Shown: in pieces, positions 15,596-21,882 of the stretch
How the letters are laid out: every line of letters begins with the position of its first letter
Numbering within the stretch: the first letter of the stretch is position 1
From: Caulobacter segnis
GTDB taxonomy: Bacteria; Pseudomonadota; Alphaproteobacteria; Caulobacterales; Caulobacteraceae
Length of the DNA stretch: 64,000 nt
Direction of reading: 5' to 3'
Assembly (NCBI RefSeq): GCF_023935105.1
Contig: NZ_CP096040.1
Span: forward strand, 1,054,001 to 1,118,000
Notes under the pieces: model-generated
Seen by the model: only the letters and a program-made list of their open reading frames with translations
What the model was told of the DNA's origin: nothing
Databases searched by the model: none
Position numbers and translations under genes: made by a program

Positions 15596-16801
15596 ATGCG
15601 CACCGACCAGGCCGGCTTTTCGACGCGGGCGATCCATGCGGGCTATGACCCGGCCGATGAGCACGGGGCGCTGACGCCGCCGGTCCACCTGACCTCGACC
15701 TTCGCCTTCGAGAGCGCCGAGGCCGGCGGCGAGATGTTCGCGGGGACGCGCGAGGGCCACTTCTACTCGCGCATCTCCAACCCCACGACGGACCTGCTGG
15801 AGCGTCGCCTGGCCAGCCTGGAGGGCGCGGAGGCCGCCGTGGCGACGGCCTCGGGCATGGGGGCGATCACCGCCACCCTGTGGAGCTTTCTGCGGGCCGG
15901 CGACGAGGTGGTCACCGACCAGACCCTCTACGGCTGCACCTTCGCCTTCCTGCGTGACGGCCTGACCCGGTTCGGCGTGACCGTGCGGCAGGTCGACATG
16001 ACCGATCCCTCGGCCCTGGCGGCGGCGATCTCGGACAGGACGCGGATCGTCTATTTCGAGACCCCGGCCAATCCCAACATGCGCCTGGTGGACATCGCCG
16101 CGATCAGCCGGATCGCCCACGAGAAGGGCGCCAAGGTGGTGGTCGACAACACCTACGCCACGCCCGTCCTGACCCGGCCGATCGCGTTGGGCGCCGACGT
16201 CGTCGTCCACTCGGCCACCAAGTACCTGGGCGGTCACGGCGACCTGATCGGCGGGATCGCCGCCGGCGGCGTCGAGGACATGGCCCGCGTGCGCCTGGTC
16301 GGGGTCAAGGACATGACCGGGGCGGTGATGTCGCCGTTCACGGCCTTCCTGGTGCTGCGGGGCCTCAAGACCCTGGCGCTGCGCATGGCCCGCCACGGCC
16401 AGAGCGCCCAGGCCGTCGCCCGTTGGCTGGAGGCGCATCCGGCCGTCCAGCGCGTGTTCTATCCGGGCCTGCAGAGCTTCCCGCAAGCCGCCCTGGCCGC
16501 GCGCCAGATGGCCGGCGGCGGCGGCATGATGGCCTTCGAACTGAAGGGCGGTCATGGGGCCGGGGTCGCGATGATGAACCGCCTGACCCTGATCCGTCGG
16601 GCCGTGTCGCTGGGCGACGCCGAAACGCTGATCCAGCACCCGGCCAGCATGACCCATTCGACCTATGCGCCCGAGGAACGCGCGGCGGCGGGCATCGGCG
16701 AGGGGCTGGTGCGGCTGTCGGTGGGGCTGGAGGACGTCGGCGACATCCTGGCCGACCTGGAGATGGCGCTGGAGCCGGAACGGATCGTGGCGCTGGCGTG
16801 A
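15596..16801 (+). CDS. Methionine gamma-lyase (Cys/Met metabolism PLP enzyme)
   Basis: 401 residues. It cleaves L-methionine to methanethiol, 2-oxobutyrate and ammonia. Seen: [22 protein letters not shown] at the N-terminus, [31 protein letters not shown], and [10 protein letters not shown], whose Cys matches the active-site cysteine that separates methionine gamma-lyase from cystathionine enzymes. PLP lysine is in [15 protein letters not shown] near residue 208. Length and spacing match the family. GGAGG precedes the ATG, and an Lrp regulator is divergent. Confidence 0.9.
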   Translation: MRTDQAGFSTRAIHAGYDPADEHGALTPPVHLTSTFAFESAEAGGEMFAGTREGHFYSRISNPTTDLLERRLASLEGAEAAVATASGMGAITATLWSFLRAGDEVVTDQTLYGCTFAFLRDGLTRFGVTVRQVDMTDPSALAAAISDRTRIVYFETPANPNMRLVDIAAISRIAHEKGAKVVVDNTYATPVLTRPIALGADVVVHSATKYLGGHGDLIGGIAAGGVEDMARVRLVGVKDMTGAVMSPFTAFLVLRGLKTLALRMARHGQSAQAVARWLEAHPAVQRVFYPGLQSFPQAALAARQMAGGGGMMAFELKGGHGAGVAMMNRLTLIRRAVSLGDAETLIQHPASMTHSTYAPEERAAAGIGEGLVRLSVGLEDVGDILADLEMALEPERIVALA

Positions 16802-16895
16802 TCGCGCTTCGCGCGAGGCGACTCAACGTTAACGATTGGTGGGAAATTCCCGAATTCTGCACCGGCGATTAACCGCCTCATGCGTTTATCCCGGG

Positions 16896-17249
16896 ATGGC
16901 GAAATTCCCGTCAGACATGGACCAAGACCGGCGGTCGGCCGTCCGGATCCCGACCCAGCGGTCGGGCAAGCTGCTGTGCGGCGCCTTCGCGTGGGACTGC
17001 CTGATCCGCGACCTGTCCGGCGGCGGCGCCAAGGTCCAGATGCTGTCGAACGCCGCCCCGCCGGGACAGGCCCAACTGGTCGATCTGGCGGCCGGTCTGG
17101 CGCACGACGTGACGGTGGCCTGGCGGCGCGACCGCGAGGCGGGCCTGCGCATCGTGCGCACCTACGACCTTCGCGGCCTGGCCCCGGCCGCGGCCGGCAT
17201 GGCCAAGCGGATCTGGCTGGCCTCGCAGTCGGACGTCTCGACCGGCTGA
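16896..17249 (+). CDS. PilZ-domain protein
   Basis: About 117 residues, almost entirely one PilZ domain: DRRSAVRIPTQRSGKLLCG supplies the R-x3-R-like arm and LIRDLSGGGAKVQM the D/N-x-S-x-x-G strand, the two c-di-GMP contact sites. It probably binds cyclic di-GMP and adjusts motility or surface behaviour. The ATG at 16896 is preferred; an ATG at 16917 is also possible. It is convergent with the XRE regulator, with a shared terminator between them. Confidence 0.75.
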   Translation: MAKFPSDMDQDRRSAVRIPTQRSGKLLCGAFAWDCLIRDLSGGGAKVQMLSNAAPPGQAQLVDLAAGLAHDVTVAWRRDREAGLRIVRTYDLRGLAPAAAGMAKRIWLASQSDVSTG

Positions 17250-17271
17250 AGTCCGCGAAGACCCCGCAACG

Positions 17272-17305
17272 AAAAGGACCCCGGCCCGCCGACCGAGGTC
17301 CTTTC
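17272..17305. terminator. Bidirectional terminator between PilZ and XRE genes
   Basis: AAAGGACC (17273-17280) pairs with GGTCCTTT (17297-17304). Each strand ends in a short T-run, and two convergent genes flank it. Confidence 0.65.
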
Positions 17306-17346
17306 CCAAGCTCGTCCCAGCCGCCTCTGGAGGCGCTGAGGTCTTC

Positions 17347-17781
17347 CTAGGCCGCACCTTCGCGAGCGGCTTCGTCGGCCATCGCGCGGACCAGGTCCAG
17401 GACCTGACGCCGAACGCGGCCACGACCGATCTTCGGGAACACCTCGGCCAGTTCCAGGCCTTCCGGCGTGGTCAGGAATTCCTGCACCACCTTCTCGGCG
17501 TGCTGGGCGGCGTCGTCGACCTCGGCGCCGTTCATCGGATCGGCCAGGCCGTCGAAGAAGAACGATACCGGGACCTGCAAGGTCTTGGCGATCTCGTACA
17601 GCTTGCTGGCGCTGACGCGGTTGGCGCCGCGCTCGTACTTCTGCACCTGCTGGAAGGTCAGGCCCAGGCTGTCGGCCAACTGCTCCTGGCTGACGCCCAG
17701 CAGCTTGCGACGCATCCGAACCCGGCCGCCGACGTGCAGATCGACGGGGTTGGGGCGTCGGCCTTCAGTTTCTTCGCTCAT
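17347..17781 (-). CDS. XRE-family transcriptional regulator (PraR/PhrR-like)
   Basis: 144 residues. Cro/CI-type HTH at residues 16-75: HVGGRVRMRRKLLGVSQEQL then GLTFQQVQKYERGANRVSASKLYEIAKTL, followed by VPVSFFFDGL and a C-terminal helical part. This strongly resembles the rhizobial PraR/PhrR family, which controls attachment, biofilm and quorum-sensing genes. That fits its position next to a luxI-type gene on the same strand 215 bp upstream. TTGGAGG precedes the ATG at 17781. Confidence 0.88.
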   Translation of the reverse strand: MSEETEGRRPNPVDLHVGGRVRMRRKLLGVSQEQLADSLGLTFQQVQKYERGANRVSASKLYEIAKTLQVPVSFFFDGLADPMNGAEVDDAAQHAEKVVQEFLTTPEGLELAEVFPKIGRGRVRRQVLDLVRAMADEAAREGAA

Positions 17782-17996
17782 GTGTTTTCCGCCTCCAACG
17801 GTTGTTCGGGGAAAATGACACGACCGTGACGTCGGTGGAAGCGAAGGACCATCAAGCGCGGCGTCATGTCGCGATGGTTCAGCTTCCATCCCCGAAACGA
17901 GGAAGCTAGCGGTCCGGACGCCGATTCGGCGCCAACCGACGCGCGATCCGCTCGCGTCAGAAGGGTGTCGCTTAGCGATCGCCGGGCTTTGTCCGA

Positions 17997-18806
17997 TCAG
18001 GCGTTGAGGCTTCGGGCGCGGCCGTCCCAGATCCGCCGGGCCTGGCCGCTGCTGTCGTGCAGGCGGAACAGGGTCTCGGCGGCCAGGGTCTCGTCGCGCT
18101 CGGCGCCGGCCGTCAGCTGCGGCGTCATGGCGCGGGTCACCTGGCGCTGCACGGCGGCCAGGTCGCCGAACGCCATCATGTCCAGGGCGTCGATCTCGTA
18201 GCCGATCGGCGACTCGCGGCCGATCGCCTCCAGCACCCGATCCAGCAGCGCTTGCGAGATGGCGATCTCCGAGCCGGCCACCAGACCGAAGGCGTAGGGA
18301 CGCGGGATACCGACCAGACGGGTGTCGATCGGCGAGTTGAGGATGCCGGGATAGAGCTGCAGGTCGATCATGCCGACGAAACGGCTTACGCCGCGACGCA
18401 GCGCCAGCTCGAACGCCGCCGCCCAGCACTCGAACACCCGCTCGCCGCGACCCGAGCCCTTGCGCTCGCGATAGGCCTCGGTGGTGAACAGGCGCGTGGC
18501 CTCCCAGACATCGGCGCCCTTCTTGGAGGTCTCGCCCGGGGCGATCAGATGGGCGAACTTGTCGGCCAGCATGCAGCGGTCGTCGGTGGGGCGCAGACGC
18601 AGGCCGACCTCCAGCCGCATCGCGTCGTCGAAGCCCAGCAGGTAGATGGCGCGATGGTCGTCGTAGTCGTCGACCTCGCCGCCGTCGAGCACGACCAGGT
18701 CGACCCAGCCGTTCTTCTCGACGCACTGGCGGCGGCGTTCCTCATGCATGGCCCACAGCTGCGGGCCGTAGAGATGGCGGTTCTCGGAAGTGATGATGTG
18801 GATCAT
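17997..18806 (-). CDS. Acyl-homoserine-lactone synthase (LuxI family)
   Basis: 269 residues; makes N-acyl-homoserine lactone from S-adenosylmethionine and an acyl donor. Seen: N-terminal MHEERRRQCVEKNGW (family R-x3-F-x5-W pattern, with Cys where Phe is usual), VDDYDDHRAIYLL (the paired catalytic Asp), GLRLRPTD (R68 region) and WEATRLFTTEAYR (E-x2-R). GVSRFVGMIDLQLYPGIL completes the acyl pocket core. It is longer than most LuxI proteins (about 200-230) because of a C-terminal extension after residue 220. The LuxR receptor lies on the same strand 470 bp upstream, beyond a divergent small gene. An 18-bp palindrome lies 65 bp before the start. Confidence 0.92.
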   Translation of the reverse strand: MIHIITSENRHLYGPQLWAMHEERRRQCVEKNGWVDLVVLDGGEVDDYDDHRAIYLLGFDDAMRLEVGLRLRPTDDRCMLADKFAHLIAPGETSKKGADVWEATRLFTTEAYRERKGSGRGERVFECWAAAFELALRRGVSRFVGMIDLQLYPGILNSPIDTRLVGIPRPYAFGLVAGSEIAISQALLDRVLEAIGRESPIGYEIDALDMMAFGDLAAVQRQVTRAMTPQLTAGAERDETLAAETLFRLHDSSGQARRIWDGRARSLNA

Positions 18807-18870
18807 GGCCGGCCCCCGAACCCTGACGTTGGACGGTCCGGATTAGGCGGCATGATCCGCGGAAACGACG

Positions 18871-18888
18871 ATAGGCCAAACGGCCTAT
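18871..18888. promoter_or_regulatory. 18-bp palindrome, candidate lux box
   Basis: ATAGGCC-AAAC-GGCCTAT, a perfect 7-bp dyad. It lies 64 bp from the luxI-type start (18806) and 62 bp from the Mpo1-like start (18951), so it could control both divergent genes. Its length and placement fit a LuxR-family site; a possible -10 for luxI (CTAATC on the minus strand, 18846-18841) lies 24 bases further on. Confidence 0.6.
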
Positions 18889-18950
18889 GGCGGCGTCTAT
18901 TCCCGCGTGGGAGGCTTGCCAGGCTGATGGGCGAGGATCAGCATCGAGGC

Positions 18951-19277
18951 ATGAACACCGCCGCGCCGCATGGGACCGAGGAACGCTATCGCAGTTTCGC
19001 GGCCTTCTATCCGTTCTACCTGACCGAACACGTCAATCCGGTCAGTCGGCGACTGCACGTGGTGGGCACCACCCTGGTGGTCGTCTGTCTGGTCCTGGGC
19101 GTTATGCGCGACGGGCGGTTCTTCGTGGCCGCGCCGCTGGTCGGCTACGGCTTCGCCTGGATCGGCCATTTCGTGTTCGAGAAGAACCGGCCCGCGACGT
19201 TCAAATATCCGCTCTACAGCCTGATGGGCGATTTCCGGCTGTGGTTCGAGACGGTGACGGGGCGGCGGAAGTTCTGA
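18951..19277 (+). CDS. Mpo1/DUF962-like membrane protein
   Basis: 108 residues. The pattern YLTEHVNPVSRRLHVVGTTL ... GYGFAWIGHFVFEKNRPATF ... YPLYSLMGDFRLW is the DUF962/Mpo1 family: His residues at conserved positions and two or three hydrophobic segments (about 35-55, 60-85). Yeast Mpo1 is an iron-dependent dioxygenase acting on 2-hydroxy fatty acids; bacterial roles are less known. The ATG at 18951 is used. It lies between luxI and luxR genes on the opposite strand, and its stop codon directly abuts the luxR stop (TGA then TCA). Confidence 0.82.
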   Translation: MNTAAPHGTEERYRSFAAFYPFYLTEHVNPVSRRLHVVGTTLVVVCLVLGVMRDGRFFVAAPLVGYGFAWIGHFVFEKNRPATFKYPLYSLMGDFRLWFETVTGRRKF

Positions 19278-20006
19278 TCAGAGCTTCGAAAACAGCCCCA
19301 ATTCCCCGGCCTTGAGCACCGCTTCCTGCCGCTTCACCACGCCCAGGCGCTTCTTGGCGGCCTCGATGTGGTGGTGGACGGTGCGCGGCGACAACTCGAG
19401 GATCGCGCCGATCTCCCAGTCGGTCTTGCCCCGGCTGGCCCAATAGAGGCACTGGGCCTGGCGTTCCGAGATGACTCCGTAGTCGGGATTGTCGTCCTGC
19501 AGCTCCCAGTGCTTCAGCATGGTCGCGCCGAACACGGTGGCCAGGCTCTCGATCACCGCCCGCTGGGCGGGATCGGTGTCGGGGGCCTCGGTGGACATGC
19601 GGATCAGCACTTCCTGGCCGGCGGGGCCGAACACGCGCACGACATAGCCGTCGTTCATGCCCAGCTCCGAGGCCTCGCCCCACATGGTCTGCGCCCGGCT
19701 GTCGCCCAGCGGCTTGGCGTCGGTCCAGGCGAACGCGCGCGGCGACTTCAGCAGCAGTTTGACGCACGGATCGTGGACCACGTAGCGCTCGCTCCAGTAG
19801 CGCTGGTCCCACTGGTCGAAGTCGCGGCGGCTGAGCGTCGGCGGCTCCTTGCCGTAGTGCTCGGCGTTGACCAGGGTGGCGCAGAACCGGTCGTAGCCGA
19901 AGGCGGCGATCGCCCGCGCGAAATGCGCCTCCACCTCCTGGGCCGAACCCAGATGCGGCGCCTGGCTGAGAAACGCCCAGGCCTGTTGTTCCGCCGTGTT
20001 CAGCAC
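19278..20006 (-). CDS. LuxR-family autoinducer-binding transcriptional regulator
   Basis: 242 residues. The N-terminal autoinducer domain has WDQRYWSERYVVHDPCVKLL, keeping the Trp-x3-Tyr and Asp-Pro pair that hold the homoserine lactone, and FAWTD and GMNDGYVV further on. The C-terminal LuxR HTH is SERQAQCLYWASRGKTDWEIGAILELSPRTVHHHI. It is the natural partner of the LuxI-type synthase 470 bp away. It probably binds the palindrome at 18871-18888 (inference). Confidence 0.92.
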   Translation of the reverse strand: MLNTAEQQAWAFLSQAPHLGSAQEVEAHFARAIAAFGYDRFCATLVNAEHYGKEPPTLSRRDFDQWDQRYWSERYVVHDPCVKLLLKSPRAFAWTDAKPLGDSRAQTMWGEASELGMNDGYVVRVFGPAGQEVLIRMSTEAPDTDPAQRAVIESLATVFGATMLKHWELQDDNPDYGVISERQAQCLYWASRGKTDWEIGAILELSPRTVHHHIEAAKKRLGVVKRQEAVLKAGELGLFSKL

Positions 20007-20140
20007 GCGTCCCCGCTACTCCGCACTCACGCCGAGGTCAGGCTATGCGCGGATACAGCCCGGCGCCAAGCGCCTGCTATCCCAAGTCGTGTGGATCCTT
20101 GGCGGCGAAAGGACGCGGCCGGCCTGCTCAGGACGACGGC

Positions 20141-21676
20141 TCAGGCCGCGGCTTCCTCGCCCTCGCCGTCCTCGCCGCCCAGGAGAGCGTTCAGCACGGC
20201 GGCCAGGCGTTCGGGCTTGATCGGCTTTTCGACGACGTCCTGCATGCCGGCGGCGACATAGGTCTGGACGTCGGCGGGGTCGGCGTTGGCCGTCAGGGCC
20301 ACGACCGGCACGGCGCCGGCGCGGCCGCTCATCTCACGGATGGCGCGGGTGGCGGCGATGCCGTCCATGCGCGGCATCTTGATGTCCATCAGGATCAGGT
20401 CGTAGCGCCCGCTCTTGGCCATCTCGACCGCCTCGAGGCCGTCGACCGCCTGTTCCGACGTACATTCGAACATGTCGCAGAGCGCCTCGGCGACCATGCG
20501 GTTGGTGGCGTTGTCGTCGACGATCAGGATATGGGCCGCGCGGCCGGACACGGTTGGCTCGGCCTCGGCGCGGGCGACCACGACCGAGGCCGGGGTCAGC
20601 GACAGGGCGAAGCCCACGGTCAGACCGGCGCCGCGATTGGCCTCGGCGCGCAGCGGGCCGCCCATGGCGCGCAGGAGGCGGCGGGCCAGGGCCATCGCCA
20701 CGCCCAGAGCCATTTCGCTGCGGTCCTGCTGGCTGGCGCCGCCCAGGGGATCGTGGACGCGGGCCAGGCGTTCGTCGGCATGGCCTTCGGTGTTGTCGCG
20801 GACCTGGCCTTCCAGGCGGATCTGGTCGCCGTCGGCGCGGGCCGTCAGGCGGGCCTCGATCATGCCGCGGCCCGAGGCCAGGGCGTTCTCGATCAGGATG
20901 TCGAACACCTGCAGCATTCGCTCGCCGTCGACATCGACGCCGCATTCCGGATCGCCGTCGTAGGAGACGAGAAGCGTGGAGCCGCCCTCCTGGGCGCGGG
21001 CGGCCCAGCGGGCCTCGACCGCGTCTGCGAAGTCGCGCAGGCGCACGGGGGCCGGCGAGAAGGTCAGCTGGCCGCGGGCCGAGCGATGCAGGTCGATGGC
21101 GCGGCCGACCGTCTCGCCCATGTCGCGGCTGGTGTCGCCGATGGCGCGGACGAAGGCGGCGGCGTCGGGCGTCAGGCGTTGCTGCTCGAGGCGCCCGGTG
21201 ATGGCCAGCACGCCGTCCAGGTGCGCGCCGATGTCGACGGCCATGCGCTCGACCATGGCCATGGCGTCGCGCGCCTCGCCCTGGCGACGGCGGTGCGAGG
21301 CCAGCAGCGAGGCCAGGCCGCCTACGCCGACATAACGACCGCCGGCGTCGACGGCGACATAGGCCGTACGGAACACCGGGGTCGGGCTGTCGGCCAGGTC
21401 GTTGACGAAGCTGTTGGCGTCGGTCTGGGCCATGACCGACCGGGGGGCGGTGTCCATGACCTCGGAAATCGGCTTGTCGGCCAGCTGCTCGCCGGCCACG
21501 CGCATCATGCCTTGCAGGACGTCGCGATAGACCAGGCCCACGGGCGCGCGATCGCCGTCGACGACGGCCAGGGCGGCCAGGGCCGCGTCGGCGTCGAACA
21601 TCGCCGCGACATCGCCGCAAGGCGTGCCGGGCGCGATCGGGGCGCGTGGGTCGATCAGACGGTTCAGCGTATCCAT
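20141..21676 (-). CDS. CBS-like / histidine pseudokinase / receiver hybrid protein
   Basis: 511 residues. Residues about 1-135 look like a CBS-type pair (SEVMDTAPRSVMAQTDANSF). Residues about 150-215 align with a DHp helix, but the phospho-acceptor His of the usual SHEIRTPLNGV is Val here (AVDIGAHLDGV). The ATPase part keeps an N-box Asn (LQVFDILIENALASG), but the G1 box is changed (VRDNTEGHA). The C-terminal receiver (residues 385-500) is complete: ILIVDDNATNR, LILMDIKMPRMDG with the phospho-Asp, VVALTAN and EKPIKPE with the Lys. It therefore probably receives a phosphoryl group rather than making one. The ATG at 21676 is preferred; a GTG at 21706 would add ten residues. Confidence 0.8.
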   Translation of the reverse strand: MDTLNRLIDPRAPIAPGTPCGDVAAMFDADAALAALAVVDGDRAPVGLVYRDVLQGMMRVAGEQLADKPISEVMDTAPRSVMAQTDANSFVNDLADSPTPVFRTAYVAVDAGGRYVGVGGLASLLASHRRRQGEARDAMAMVERMAVDIGAHLDGVLAITGRLEQQRLTPDAAAFVRAIGDTSRDMGETVGRAIDLHRSARGQLTFSPAPVRLRDFADAVEARWAARAQEGGSTLLVSYDGDPECGVDVDGERMLQVFDILIENALASGRGMIEARLTARADGDQIRLEGQVRDNTEGHADERLARVHDPLGGASQQDRSEMALGVAMALARRLLRAMGGPLRAEANRGAGLTVGFALSLTPASVVVARAEAEPTVSGRAAHILIVDDNATNRMVAEALCDMFECTSEQAVDGLEAVEMAKSGRYDLILMDIKMPRMDGIAATRAIREMSGRAGAVPVVALTANADPADVQTYVAAGMQDVVEKPIKPERLAAVLNALLGGEDGEGEEAAA

Positions 21677-21825
21677 ACGGCGCTTCGCTGGGACTTGGAG
21701 CCGCACCTTGCCCCGGGCGCCCTTGCGGAGTCGTTAAGTCGACGCCGCCGCCCGGCGCGGTACCGACGGAAAGTGCTGGTCTTTTCGCTTTCCGGCCCGC
21801 CGGAGGGTAAAACGGGGCCGGACGG

Positions 21826-21853
21826 AAAAGGGGCGGCGGAAAACCGCCGCCCC
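21826..21853 (-). terminator. Intrinsic terminator of the TonB-dependent receptor gene
   Basis: GGGGCGGCGG (21830-21839) pairs perfectly with CCGCCGCCCC (21844-21853) over an AAAA loop. On the minus strand it is followed by TTTT (21829-21826). It begins 30 bases after the receptor stop codon. Confidence 0.85.
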
Positions 21854-21882
21854 CTCCAGCATCCCCTGGGTGCGCGGGCGCC

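Noticed and set aside
17866..18201. Plus-strand frame across the luxI 3' end
   Set aside because: Mostly antisense to the AHL synthase; Arg/Ser-rich shadow.
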